A stretch of 64,000 nucleotides of DNA from Pseudomonas fluorescens (GCF_902497775.2 NZ_OZ024668.1:5192326-5256325); one strand, 5' to 3'. Numbered from the stretch's first letter, positions 1 to 8,484 are shown. Notes: a model not told the origin generated them from the sequence alone. Numbers and translations: made by a program.

Positions 1-28
1 GGCGGTCAATGCGGGGAATTGAATGCAC

Positions 29-100
29 TGTGGGAGCAAGGTTGACCCGCGATGCGATTTGACTGGTAGATCGCATCGCGGGGCAAGCCCGCTCCCACAG
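29..100. repeat. REP palindrome
   Basis: The arms CTGTGGGAGC and GCTCCCACAG flank an inner GATGCGAT/ATCGCATC pairing and a CGCGGGGCAAGCCCGC core. This is the REP type common in the P. putida group. It lies just past the stop codon of the leftward metQ-like gene, where it may act as a transcript end. Nothing else is visible in bases 1-117. Confidence 0.8.
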
Positions 101-117
101 GATGTGTGTGTAGCCTC

Positions 118-903
118 TTAGAACGCCGGCAGTACCGCGCCGCTGTATTTCTTCTCGATGAAGGTCTTCACTTCAGGGCTGGTCAGGGCCTTGGCCAGCT
201 TTTGAATGGCGTCGCTGTCCTTGTTGTCGGGACGGGCCACCAGGAAGTTCACGTACGGCGAGTCGGCACCTTCGATGACCAGGGCGTCCTTAGCCGGGTT
301 CAGGCCGGCTTCCAGGGCGTAGTTGGTGTTGATCATGTCAAGGTCTACCTGGTCCAGCACACGCGGCAGCATGGCCGACTCAAGCTCGCGGAATTTCAGC
401 TTCTTCGGGTTCTCGGCGATGTCTTTCGGGGTCGCCAGGGCGTTCTTCGGGTCCTTCAGGGTGATCAGGCCAGCCTTCTGCAACAGCAGCAGGGCACGGC
501 CGCTGTTGCTGCCTTCGTTAGGAATGGCAACGGTCGCGCCGTCTTTCAGTTCGCTCAGGCTCTTGACCTTCTTCGAGTAGCCGCCGAACGGTTCGACGTG
601 CACGCCAATCACGGTTTCCAGATGGGTGCCTTTGCCTTCGTTGAAGTTCTTCAGGTAGGGCAGGGTCTGGAAGTAGTTGGCGTCCAGGCGCTTCTGGTCG
701 ACCTGCACGTTAGGCTGCACGTAGTCGGTGAATACCTTGATCTCCAGGTCCACACCTTCCTTGGCCAGGGTTGGCTTGATCAGCTCGAGGATCTCCGCGT
801 GGGGAACCGGGGTAGCGGCAACTACCAGCTTCTCGCCCGCCTGGGCAAAACCTGCAACCGACAGAGCGGCCGCCAGAGCAGTCAACAACAGAGCCTTTTT
901 CAT
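118..903 (-). CDS. metQ: MetQ/NlpA-family substrate-binding protein of a methionine-type ABC importer
   Basis: This 261-residue periplasmic binding protein belongs to the family that feeds D/L-methionine or related sulfur compounds to MetNI importers. A signal peptide spans residues 1-22, ending in FAQA before GEK. There is no lipobox cysteine, so it is predicted to be soluble rather than a lipoprotein. The TPVPHAEIL start of the mature protein and the DYVQPN and ANYFQTLPYL segments are family hallmarks. The start is supported by AAGGA about 8 bases upstream. No metN or metI is in the window; they could lie to the left or elsewhere. With sulfate, sulfatase and sulfonate genes nearby, a sulfur-scavenging role is likely. 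The exact ligand is inferred, not shown. Confidence 0.88.
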   Translation of the reverse strand: MKKALLLTALAAALSVAGFAQAGEKLVVAATPVPHAEILELIKPTLAKEGVDLEIKVFTDYVQPNVQVDQKRLDANYFQTLPYLKNFNEGKGTHLETVIGVHVEPFGGYSKKVKSLSELKDGATVAIPNEGSNSGRALLLLQKAGLITLKDPKNALATPKDIAENPKKLKFRELESAMLPRVLDQVDLDMINTNYALEAGLNPAKDALVIEGADSPYVNFLVARPDNKDSDAIQKLAKALTSPEVKTFIEKKYSGAVLPAF

Positions 904-1058
904 GCGCAGTCCTTATTCGAATACACGGCCATCGGGCGACGGCGAAGGTGAGGGTTGCCAGCACTTTGCTAGCTGGCTTGAGGCGGACAATACCTAGATT
1001 TTTTATACCAGAACAATATCTTTTATTTTGCTGCTTATTCCATTTTAAAAGGATTCAG

Positions 1059-1077
1059 CCATGCACCCCATGCATGG
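1059..1077. repeat. Short hairpin downstream of the AAA+ regulator gene
   Basis: CCATGCA and TGCATGG form a 7-bp stem with a 5-base loop directly after the stop codon of the leftward AAA+ gene. The following bases on the minus strand are only moderately T-rich, so it is a weak terminator candidate. The rest of 904-1079 is A/T-rich and holds a TTATTCC-type motif at 1035-1046. Confidence 0.4.
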
Positions 1078-1079
1078 TA

Positions 1080-2021
1080 TCAAGCAGCCGGTTGCGCCAG
1101 ACGCAACAGGGTCTTCTCCAGCAGTTGTTGCAGCGCACTGCGCTCACCCGGCTCACCAAGGCTCAGCAACTGCTCCAACTGGCTGGCCAGAGCGTTCAAG
1201 GATGTCGGCAGGTTCAGATGCTGGGGGAGGATCTCTTCACCGCTGCTGACCAGCAGGGCGAAGTGAATGACGTTCTCAAGCTCGCGGGTATTGCCTGGCC
1301 AGCGGTGCAGTTCAAGGACCCGCTGCGCCGCTTCGCTGATCAACGGCACCGACAGGTTCAGGCGCGGGCTGTAGATACCGACGAAATACTCGGCCAGCGG
1401 CAGGATATCGCCGACCCGCTCGCGCAAAGCCGGCAGCTCCAGCTGGCCTTCGCGCAGGTAGTGATACAGGCGATCGTGGAACTTGCCGGCACTTACCGCC
1501 TCGGCCAGGTCAATGCTCGAGGCGGCGACCAGGCGCACGTCCACCGGGTTCGGTTGCTGGGCACCGACGCGGGTGACTTCACGGTTCTCCAGCGCCGAGA
1601 GCAGCTTGATCTGGATCGGCAGCGGCAGGTCGGCGATTTCGTCCAGGTACAGGGTGCCGCCATTGGCCGAGCCGAACCAGCCGGCCCGGCTGCTGGCCGC
1701 GCCGCTGTGGGCACCGGCGCTGTAGCCGAACAGCTCGGCATCGGCGTAGGTTGGGCTGATCGCCCCGCAGTTGACCGAAACGAACAAGCCGCCGCGATCA
1801 CTGGCGCGATGAATCTGCCTGGCCAGCAGTTCCTTGCCGGTCCCGGTCTCGCCGCGGATCAGCACCGGCAAGGCCAAGGGCGCGAGCAGCTCGAGCTCCT
1901 CGCGCAATTGCCGCGAACGCGGGTCGACGAACACCAGCGCCTTGGCGCGGATGCTCAGCGGGCTCTTGTCCAGCTCGGGAAACGTCAGCAAAGGCTGGCC
2001 GAAGGTGTCGTGATTACTCAT
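1080..2021 (-). CDS. Atypical sigma54-activator-like AAA+ protein without a DNA-binding domain
   Basis: This 313-residue protein has the AAA+ core of bacterial enhancer-binding proteins: Walker A GETGTGKE at 57-64, Walker B GTLYLDEI at 122-129, and the WPGNTRELENVI lid segment. Three things are odd. The GAFTGA loop that contacts sigma54 reads GAHSGA (103-108). The usual arginine-finger stretch (FRxDLxxRL-like) reads FHDRLYHYL (181-189), so both arginines are displaced or missing. The protein stops about 30 residues after the lid region with no Fis-type helix-turn-helix. The start is supported by GGGAG upstream. It is about 70 bases downstream of the hydrolase gene and probably cotranscribed. 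Relatives such as SfnR control organosulfur use in Pseudomonas. This one could be a co-regulator, a sigma54 modulator, or a decaying activator. Confidence 0.8.
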   Translation of the reverse strand: MSNHDTFGQPLLTFPELDKSPLSIRAKALVFVDPRSRQLREELELLAPLALPVLIRGETGTGKELLARQIHRASDRGGLFVSVNCGAISPTYADAELFGYSAGAHSGAASSRAGWFGSANGGTLYLDEIADLPLPIQIKLLSALENREVTRVGAQQPNPVDVRLVAASSIDLAEAVSAGKFHDRLYHYLREGQLELPALRERVGDILPLAEYFVGIYSPRLNLSVPLISEAAQRVLELHRWPGNTRELENVIHFALLVSSGEEILPQHLNLPTSLNALASQLEQLLSLGEPGERSALQQLLEKTLLRLAQPAA

Positions 2022-2090
2022 GGCAAACTCCCGCCCTTGGCGCTTTCCGGCCGGGCGTTCGAATCAAAGCGAATGGTCAGCGCCTGAAGA

Positions 2091-2672
2091 TCAGGCGCGG
2101 CGTAGGGCGTGCTGTTGCAGACGGTTCTGCAGGCGGTACAGGTAAGCGAAACCCTGCTCCCAGCGGCGGTGCCCGGACTTGACGTTGATATGCCCGGCAC
2201 CGGCGAGGAAGCCGGTCTCGGCGCCCCAGGCGCGAGCCAGTTGCATGGCCCGCGGGGCGCTCACGGCCGGGTCGTTGTCGGAGCTGACCACCTGGCTTGG
2301 GAACGGCAGCAGCAGCTGTGGAATCGGTGCAAAGTTGCGCAGTGCAGGCGCGCAGGTCGGGCGTTCGACATCCGCCGGGGCCACCAGCAAAGCACCGCGA
2401 ACCCGGCGCAACAGGGTCGCGCTGGCTTGCGCAGCCCAATGGGCGACAGTGATGCAGCCCAAGCTGTGGGCAATCAGGATGACCGGAGATTCATCGGCGG
2501 CTACCGCCTGCTCGAGTGTTGCGACCCAGTCCTGGCGCTGCGGGTTCAACCAGTCGGCCTGCTCGACCCGGGCGCTGTTGGGCAGCACCTGCTGCCAGTG
2601 GGTTTGCCAATGATCGTCTGGCGAACCTTGCCAGCCCGGCACAATCAGGTAACGGATCGACTCGTTGCGCAT
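2091..2672 (-). CDS. RBBP9/YdeN-family alpha/beta serine hydrolase
   Basis: This 193-residue cytoplasmic protein shows the RBBP9/YdeN signature: an N-terminal IVPGW-GS-DDHW motif, the nucleophile Ser70 in AHSLGC, an SDNDP acid segment near 131-135, and the catalytic His161 in GAGHIN. Length fits the family. AGGAGG sits 7 bases before the ATG, a strong ribosome site. The substrate is unknown; family members are small esterase-like enzymes. It precedes the AAA+ gene on the same strand. A TTATTCCTTT motif lies about 60 bases upstream, similar to motifs before neighbouring sulfur genes. Confidence 0.85.
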   Translation of the reverse strand: MRNESIRYLIVPGWQGSPDDHWQTHWQQVLPNSARVEQADWLNPQRQDWVATLEQAVAADESPVILIAHSLGCITVAHWAAQASATLLRRVRGALLVAPADVERPTCAPALRNFAPIPQLLLPFPSQVVSSDNDPAVSAPRAMQLARAWGAETGFLAGAGHINVKSGHRRWEQGFAYLYRLQNRLQQHALRRA

Positions 2673-2730
2673 GGGACGCCTCCTGCTGCGTTTGCGTGCA
2701 TGAGGCCAAGTATAGGGGGGTGGTTATATT

Positions 2731-2743
2731 CGTAAAGGAATAA
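2731..2743 (-). promoter_or_regulatory. TTATTCCTTTA motif upstream of the hydrolase gene
   Basis: On the minus strand this A/T-rich site reads TTATTCCTTTACG, 59-71 bases before the hydrolase ATG. Similar strings occur at 1035-1046 and 7415-7426 in front of other genes of this sulfur block. It may be an operator or part of a promoter. The protein that binds it is not known. Confidence 0.3.
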
Positions 2744-2782
2744 GAAGATATTTATTAATAACCAAAATATAAATTTATCCAT

Positions 2783-2821
2783 AAAAAAAGGGACCACCCC
2801 CTGCCGAAGGACCGGTCCCTG
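2783..2821 (-). terminator. Rho-independent terminator of the tonB-exbB-exbD operon
   Basis: Read leftwards, AGGGACC and GGTCCCT form a stem enclosing a C/G-rich loop, followed directly by a run of seven T. It lies just after the exbD stop codon, ending the leftward operon. Confidence 0.8.
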
Positions 2822-2844
2822 AAGCATTGCCTGAGAGATGTTGC

Positions 2845-3246
2845 TCAGCGGGCGGTGATCACCGACAGCTTGGTGATACCCGCACGTTCGATCGAGGCCA
2901 TGGCCCGCGCCACTTCCCCATAATTCACGCCATCGTCGGCCTGCAGCTGTACGCGCAGTTCCGGGTCCTTGACCTTGGCCGCCTGCAGGTTGGTTTCCAG
3001 CAGATCCGGCTGGATCTCGTCCTTGTTGATAAACAGCTTGCCACCCCCGTCGATGCTCACCACCAGCGGGTCCTTCTGCTCCACCGGGGCCACGGCCTCG
3101 GTCTTGGGCAGGTTGATGGGGATGGCATTGGTCAGCAGGGGCGCGGTGACAATGAACACCACCAGCAGCACCAGCATCACGTCCACCAACGGCGTTACGT
3201 TGATTTCGCTGAGTACTTCGTCACTGTCCTGGGTCGAGAAGGCCAT
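2845..3246 (-). CDS. exbD: ExbD/TolR-family proton-channel subunit
   Basis: This 133-residue protein has one N-terminal membrane helix (about residues 20-41) in the typical INVTPLVDVMLVLLVVF context. It contains the proton-carrying aspartate of VDVML, followed by a periplasmic domain. With ExbB it forms the inner-membrane motor that energises TonB. Its ATG follows the exbB stop with only one base between, indicating translational coupling. A terminator follows. The location beside a TonB receptor and sulfatase suggests a motor serving that receptor, though it could serve others. Confidence 0.93.
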   Translation of the reverse strand: MAFSTQDSDEVLSEINVTPLVDVMLVLLVVFIVTAPLLTNAIPINLPKTEAVAPVEQKDPLVVSIDGGGKLFINKDEIQPDLLETNLQAAKVKDPELRVQLQADDGVNYGEVARAMASIERAGITKLSVITAR

Positions 3247-3247
3247 A

Positions 3248-3976
3248 TCAGGATGCCTCCTTCACTTTCTGGGTGTGCTGGCCGGCTGCGGCCTTGTACG
3301 CGGTGGGGTGCACCAGTACCCGGAATGCGCTCTTCTGCGCCAGGCTGTAGAAGTCGTGGGCGAAGTCATCGAGGTCGGCGGCAGTCAGCTTCAGGCGGCG
3401 CAGGAAGTAGTTGTAGACCAGCACCGCCGGCACCGCGACGGCGATACCGACACCGGTGGCGACCAACGCCGCACCGATCGGCCCGGCCACGGTTTCCAGG
3501 CTTGCCGAGCCTGCGGCGCTGATGCCCTTGAGTGCTTCCATGATGCCCCAGACGGTGCCGAACAGGCCGATGAAGGGCGAGGTGCTACCGATACTGGCGA
3601 CTACGGCCAGGCCGGTTTCCAGCGAGCGACGCTCACGAACGATCTGCTGGCGCAGGGCACGTTCGAGGCGGTCCTGGTGGTTGATCGCCTGGCTCAGGTC
3701 GCTGGCTTGCTGGCCGGGTTCGCCGACGGCAATGGCGGCGTAACCGGCCTGGGCGACACGGGCGGCGGCGCCAGGTTGGGCATGGCTGAGTTCAGCGGCT
3801 GAGTCCAGGCTTGAAGCGGCCCAGAATTGCTTGTGGAAGCGTTTGTCCTGGTTCTTCAGGCGGACGAACTGCACGCCCTTGACCAGGGCCAGGCCCCAGG
3901 TGACGACGGAGAAGCCCACCAGCAGCCAGATCACCGCGCTTTCGATGGATTCGAGGGGGGATGCCAATACAGTCAT
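3248..3976 (-). CDS. exbB: ExbB/TolQ/MotA-family proton-channel protein
   Basis: This protein of about 242 residues has an N-terminal helix (AVIWLLVGFSVVTWGLA) and two C-terminal helices. One is in the ASIGSTSPFIGLFGTVWGI segment typical of ExbB/TolQ; the other is in the GAALVATGVGIAVAVPAVL region. It forms the pentameric ring around ExbD. I chose the ATG at 3976 over an in-frame TTG two codons earlier. It is the middle gene of tonB-exbB-exbD. Some family members have a long periplasmic N-terminal extension; this one does not. Confidence 0.92.
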   Translation of the reverse strand: MTVLASPLESIESAVIWLLVGFSVVTWGLALVKGVQFVRLKNQDKRFHKQFWAASSLDSAAELSHAQPGAAARVAQAGYAAIAVGEPGQQASDLSQAINHQDRLERALRQQIVRERRSLETGLAVVASIGSTSPFIGLFGTVWGIMEALKGISAAGSASLETVAGPIGAALVATGVGIAVAVPAVLVYNYFLRRLKLTAADLDDFAHDFYSLAQKSAFRVLVHPTAYKAAAGQHTQKVKEAS

Positions 3977-4004
3977 GATCAATACTCTCTTCTGTTAGCG
4001 CGAA

Positions 4005-4799
4005 TTAGCGGATCTTGAAGTCGATGGGTACGCTGACCCAGCCGTCCTGGGCCACGTCGCCCTGCTTGGCCGGGACGAAGCTCCAGCGCTTGACCGCAGC
4101 CAGGGCGGCGTCGTCGAGTTGCTGGCGGCCACTGCTTTTCTGAATCTGGATGTCACCCGGCTTGCCGCTGGCCAGGACATGCACCCGCAACAACACCGTG
4201 CCTTCCCAGCCGCGACGCTGGGCCAGCGACGGGTACTCCGGCGCCGGGTTCTTCAAGTACCCGGCGTTGGCCGAAGCCGGCGTCACCGGGGCTGGTGCAG
4301 GCGGTGCGGGAGGCGCAGGCGGTGCTGCTGGCTGTGGCGGCGCAGGCGGTTGCTCGACCGCCTTGGGCGCAGGTTTGGGTACCGGCTTGGGCACAGGTTT
4401 GGGCTTGGGTACCGGTTTCGGCGCAGGCTTGGCCGCCAGCTCATCGACCACCGGTGGCGGCGGCTCGACCACTGCCGGCGGTGGTGGCGGTGGCGGCTCG
4501 ACAGCCGGCGGCGCCGGTTGCGAAAACTCGATGGTCATCGGCGGGATTTCCGGCGGTACCACCGGCAACACCGGGGTCGGCGCCTGGCTCACCCAGTACG
4601 CCACCGCACCGTGCAAAGCCAGGGCAAACACCCCGAGCAAAATCTTCTCCCGACGGCTCAGCGCGCTTTTTGGTGTGCTTTGCAGGCGCAACTGCGCCAG
4701 CGGCAACCGCAGCGGGCGACCGAGGTCAACCAGCTCGCCGCTCGGCGTCTGGCGCCAAAGCACATCGTGAGCACTGGCGGCGGTCTGGACATTACCCAT
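4005..4799 (-). CDS. tonB: TonB energy-transducing protein
   Basis: This 264-residue protein has an N-terminal cytoplasmic extension of about 50 residues and a membrane helix at about 52-71. A long proline-rich periplasmic spacer with KPVPKP and PPAPP repeats spans about 72-170. The C-terminal TonB domain contains the conserved EYPSLAQRRGWEGTVLLRV stretch and ends in VPIDFKIR. It couples the ExbBD motor to outer-membrane receptors. AGGAG precedes the ATG. It is the first gene of the operon, and the TonB-dependent receptor gene lies just upstream on the same strand. The cytoplasmic extension is seen in several Pseudomonas TonB proteins. Confidence 0.93.
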   Translation of the reverse strand: MGNVQTAASAHDVLWRQTPSGELVDLGRPLRLPLAQLRLQSTPKSALSRREKILLGVFALALHGAVAYWVSQAPTPVLPVVPPEIPPMTIEFSQPAPPAVEPPPPPPPAVVEPPPPVVDELAAKPAPKPVPKPKPVPKPVPKPAPKAVEQPPAPPQPAAPPAPPAPPAPAPVTPASANAGYLKNPAPEYPSLAQRRGWEGTVLLRVHVLASGKPGDIQIQKSSGRQQLDDAALAAVKRWSFVPAKQGDVAQDGWVSVPIDFKIR

Positions 4800-5046
4800 T
4801 GATCAACTCCTGGGACGTGAGTGCGTTTCATCGAAGGCAGGTCAATTGCCTTCGCTGGGATGAATCATCAACCTCTGTTACTTATGTCTTAAAGTAATTT
4901 TTAAAGTTATGGATAGAACAAAAACACATATACAAACCGACCGAACCGCTCTAAGCCGCGCCATTCAAGGGCTGGCGCCAAAGGCCTGAAACGCCATGCC
5001 CGCAAGGCATGAAAAATATTCGGCAAAGGCATGGCAAAACCCTGTT

Positions 5047-7389
5047 TCAGAAGTCGTAGCGGCCAGTTACACCCAGGGTGCGCGGGGTACCGAGCAGGCC
5101 TTCATAGCCGCCATTGGCCGCGCTCCAGAGGGTGGTGTAGTAGGTCTTGTCGAAGGCGTTCTTCAGCCATAGCGAGACATCCCATTGGCCCTGGCCAAGG
5201 TCGCCACGCAGGCCGGTGGACAGGTTGACCACGGCATAGCTGGGGATCTGTGCAAAGTCCGAGTCCTCGACCGTGCCCACCGCCTTCGAGCGGAACGCGT
5301 AGGTGGCGGTGACGTAAGGCTGCAGGCCGTTGTCCAGGTCCCACTGGTACTGGCCGTTGGCGTTGGCGATCCATTTCGATGCGCCGACCACCTGGTGGCC
5401 GCTCAGGTCGCACGCCGCCGGGGCACCCGGTTGCAGGGCGACTTCCGGCGCGCACGGGGCGTCCTTGTAGGACAGGTACCGCACGTCGTTGTAGGAGCCG
5501 TTGAGGTTCAGGGTCAGGCCACGTATGGGGATCAGCGTGCTTTCCAGCTCCACCCCGCGTGAGCGCACGGAGCCGGCGTTGGTCAGGTACTGCACGCGGT
5601 TGGCATCGTCGTAGGCGTTGGTCTGGTAGCCGTGCACCTCGGTCCAGAACAGGTTGGCGTTGAGCTGCAGGCGGCGGTCCCAGAGGGTGCTTTTCAAGCC
5701 CAGCTCGGCGTTGTTGGCGCGTTCGGTACCGATCAGCAGCGAATCGGCACCCGCCACCGGCGCCGTGCCTACGGCCAGGTTGACCCCACCGGACTTCTCG
5801 CCGTGAGACAACGTGGCGTAGCCGAGCAGATCATCGGTGAAGCGATAACTCAGGTTGAGCAAGCCCGAAGGGCTGGTGCTGTACTGGTTGAGATCGCCCG
5901 AATCATAGACGCCAACCCGGCCCTGGCGCGCGGTTGCCGCAGCCCCTGCAACCGCTACACCACCCGCAGGCGCGGCGCGATCGACCCAGGCGCTTTTTTC
6001 TTCATAGGTGCCGCGTACCCCGGCGGTGAAATCCAGGCGCTCGGTCAGGTGCCAGGTGCCCTGGGCGAACAAGGCAAAGCTGTCGGTCTTGATATGGCCC
6101 TTGCCGACACTGCTGACGTTGGCCAGTGCCCCGGCTGGCGTGCCGTTCCAGATATCGGCCTGGGGCCCGTAATGAACGAAGGATTTGTTATCCAGATCCG
6201 AGCCGAAGTAGTAGGCGCCCAGCACATAGTCAAAGAAGCCGCCCGTGGGCGAGGCCAGGCGAAACTCCTGCGAGTACTGTTTATCGCGCACCGACACCCC
6301 GGCGTTGTAGGCCGCCGGCACGTTCAGGCCATCGTCGTTGCGCGGGGTGAAGTCCCACCAGCGGTAGGAACTCACCGAGGTCAGGGTGAAATCGTTGTCC
6401 AGGGTCCAGTTGGCTTCCAGCGAGGTGCCGCCCTGGAACACCGTGACCTGCTGATCGTCATCGAGATTGACCTTGCGCTTACTGCCGTCGACCAGCGTCG
6501 CCCCGGCCGCCTGGGCCCGCGCTTCATAGCGGTTGACGCCATTGATGGTCGGCCCGGTGCTGTACAGCAGGCGGGTGCCGGCGCTGGAATCCTCTTCGTT
6601 GTAGTCGCCGATCCAGCGCAGGTTGAACTGCTCGCTGGGCTTGTACAGCAGCTGGCCGCGAAAGCCCTGGCGCGAACCGCCGTTGAGGGTATGGCCGTCG
6701 AACTCGTTCTTGATGTCGCCGTCGTTGCGGGTGCGGTAGGCCGAAATCCGCCCGGCCAGGGTTTCGCTCAATGGGCCGGACAACGTGCCCTTGGTCTGGA
6801 AGTAACCATCCTCGCCCACCGAAGTCTCGATGCTGCGCTCGGGGGTGAAGCTCGGCGCGCGGGTGCTGATGTTGATCACCCCGGCGGTGGTGTTCTTGCC
6901 GAACAGCGTGCCTTGCGGGCCGCGCAGCACTTCCAGTTGCTCGATGTCCATCAGGTCGAACACGGCCATGCCTGGGCGACCGAGGTAGACGTTGTCCAGG
7001 TACAGGCCAACGCTGCCTTCCAGGCCGTCGCTGGCCGGGTTGTTGCCCAGGCCGCGAATCGACACGCTGGACTGGCGCGCATGCATGTAGGCAACGTTGA
7101 CGCTGGGCACCAACTGCTGCAGGTCCTGGATGCGGTATACCCGCTGGCTTTCCAGGGCCTGGCCGTCAAGCACGCTGATCGGCGTCGGCACGTCCTGGGC
7201 GCTCTCTTCACGGCGCCGGGCAGTGACGGTGACAGTCTTGAGCTGGCTGTCGCCGGCCTTGACCTCAGGCTTCAGCGTTTCTGCGGCCTGGGCCGGCAAC
7301 CAATGGGCGCTGCCGGCCAGCAGCAAGGCCAGGGGCAGGCGCTGGAGCCGCCGTGAAGACAAGGGTGCAGCGCGAAGGGTCGGGCTCAT
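5047..7389 (-). CDS. TonB-dependent outer-membrane receptor (candidate sulfate-ester receptor)
   Basis: This 780-residue protein has a signal peptide (about residues 1-36), a TonB box region near TVTVTARRREE, and a plug domain containing SVSIRGLG and LEVLRGPQGTLFGKNTTAG. A beta-barrel follows, ending in the phenylalanine-terminal VTGRYDF. AGGAG supports the start. It is divergent from the LysR gene and sits between a dedicated tonB-exbBD operon and a sulfatase. P. putida S-313 has a comparable SftP receptor and SftR LysR regulator for aromatic sulfate esters. Uptake of a sulfate ester is therefore my inference; a siderophore-type substrate is possible but less supported by the neighbours. Confidence 0.9.
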   Translation of the reverse strand: MSPTLRAAPLSSRRLQRLPLALLLAGSAHWLPAQAAETLKPEVKAGDSQLKTVTVTARRREESAQDVPTPISVLDGQALESQRVYRIQDLQQLVPSVNVAYMHARQSSVSIRGLGNNPASDGLEGSVGLYLDNVYLGRPGMAVFDLMDIEQLEVLRGPQGTLFGKNTTAGVINISTRAPSFTPERSIETSVGEDGYFQTKGTLSGPLSETLAGRISAYRTRNDGDIKNEFDGHTLNGGSRQGFRGQLLYKPSEQFNLRWIGDYNEEDSSAGTRLLYSTGPTINGVNRYEARAQAAGATLVDGSKRKVNLDDDQQVTVFQGGTSLEANWTLDNDFTLTSVSSYRWWDFTPRNDDGLNVPAAYNAGVSVRDKQYSQEFRLASPTGGFFDYVLGAYYFGSDLDNKSFVHYGPQADIWNGTPAGALANVSSVGKGHIKTDSFALFAQGTWHLTERLDFTAGVRGTYEEKSAWVDRAAPAGGVAVAGAAATARQGRVGVYDSGDLNQYSTSPSGLLNLSYRFTDDLLGYATLSHGEKSGGVNLAVGTAPVAGADSLLIGTERANNAELGLKSTLWDRRLQLNANLFWTEVHGYQTNAYDDANRVQYLTNAGSVRSRGVELESTLIPIRGLTLNLNGSYNDVRYLSYKDAPCAPEVALQPGAPAACDLSGHQVVGASKWIANANGQYQWDLDNGLQPYVTATYAFRSKAVGTVEDSDFAQIPSYAVVNLSTGLRGDLGQGQWDVSLWLKNAFDKTYYTTLWSAANGGYEGLLGTPRTLGVTGRYDF

Positions 7390-7406
7390 GGGCGGCTCCT
7401 GGCAAA

Positions 7407-7426
7407 GGAATTTATATTCCTTTAAG
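7407..7426 (+). promoter_or_regulatory. GGAAT-N4-ATTCC palindrome and TATTCCTTTAAG motif
   Basis: The inverted repeat GGAATTTATATTCC overlaps a TATTCCTTTAAG string in the divergent region between the receptor and LysR genes, 18-37 bases before the receptor ATG. Short imperfect palindromes of this kind are typical LysR-type operators. Another conserved string, TTTACTGCATAAG, follows at 7452-7464 and recurs near the TauD gene. Confidence 0.35.
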
Positions 7427-7533
7427 TTATTTATTTATGATTCGACATACATTTACTGCATAAGAGATTGCCTTTATAAGGAGTGCACCAGAGGCAGAGC
7501 AAATGCATTTGCCCGATACTTTTTATGTGAAAA

Positions 7534-8484
7534 ATGCATATAGACCTGCGCCAACTCCGCCACCTGATCGCCCTTGCCGAGCACCGCAGCTTCGTCGCTG
7601 CGGCGACCGCGGTGAACCTCTCGCAATCGGCCTTCAGCCGCAGCATCCAGGCCTTGGAGCACAGTGCCGGTTGCCAGTTGGTGGACCGTTCGCACAAGGA
7701 GCTGCCACCGACCAAGCAAGGCCTGGTGGTGCTCGAACACGCGCGGCGGCTGGTCAGTGGCGCGCGCCAGTTGAGCAACGAGATCAGCCAGTTCAATGGC
7801 CTGGAGGCCGGCGAGCTGCGTTTCGGCTGCGGCCCGGCGCCAGCAGCGGGCCTGGTGCCACGGGCGATTGGCGGCTTCATCGGCCGCTACCCCAAGGCGC
7901 GGGTGCAGTTCCAGGTCGATGACTGGCAGAGCCTGAACAAGCGCCTGCTGGCTGAGGAGTTCGAATTCTTCGTCGCCGATACCCGCCACTTCGAAGCCGA
8001 TCCGCAGTACCAGACCCTGCGCCTGCGGCCACGGCGCTGGCACTTCTGCTGCCGTGCCGGGCACCCGCTGGCGGCGCTGCCCGGCGTCAGCGCCGAGCAG
8101 CTGTTGCACTATCCATTGGCCGTCACCCTGCGCCCGCCAAACCTGCGCAAGGTGATCGCCGACCTCAGCGGTCGCCCGGATTTCGTCGCCAACGTCGAGT
8201 GCGAAAACAGTTACAGCCTGCTGGGCGTGGTGCTCAACTCCGATGCCATCGGCATCTGCGGCGCGTACAGCGACGCCCTGCACAACGCCAACGGCAAGCT
8301 GGTGCGGCTGAGCATCGACGGCCTGAGTGATGACTGCGAAGAGCTCTACACCCGCTATGGCATCGTCAGCCAGGCGCGCCTGCGCCTGTCGCCGCTGGCC
8401 GAGGCGATGATCGAGCAAATCATCTTCACCGATCAGGCCGATCGCGCCCTCGACGCCTGCAACCTGGAGCAGTTGGCGATCTGA
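7534..8484 (+). CDS. LysR-family transcriptional regulator (SftR-like position)
   Basis: This 316-residue protein carries the N-terminal winged helix-turn-helix (LRQLRHLIALAEHRSF, AVNLSQSAFSRSIQALE) and a C-terminal periplasmic-binding-protein-like co-inducer domain. It is divergent from the TonB receptor and directly precedes the sulfatase in the same direction, so it probably controls both. No clear ribosome site precedes the ATG. The context matches LysR regulators of sulfate-ester genes (SftR, AtsR type). The inducer is not evident from sequence. Confidence 0.9.
   Translation: MHIDLRQLRHLIALAEHRSFVAAATAVNLSQSAFSRSIQALEHSAGCQLVDRSHKELPPTKQGLVVLEHARRLVSGARQLSNEISQFNGLEAGELRFGCGPAPAAGLVPRAIGGFIGRYPKARVQFQVDDWQSLNKRLLAEEFEFFVADTRHFEADPQYQTLRLRPRRWHFCCRAGHPLAALPGVSAEQLLHYPLAVTLRPPNLRKVIADLSGRPDFVANVECENSYSLLGVVLNSDAIGICGAYSDALHNANGKLVRLSIDGLSDDCEELYTRYGIVSQARLRLSPLAEAMIEQIIFTDQADRALDACNLEQLAI

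Noticed and set aside
4980..5046. Terminator after the TonB receptor
   Set aside because: A CATGCC/GGCATG hairpin is present but no T run follows on the minus strand, so the support is too weak to list.
5632..7356. 574-codon plus-strand frame
   Set aside because: It is antisense to the TonB receptor, whose protein is unmistakable. This is a high-GC shadow frame.
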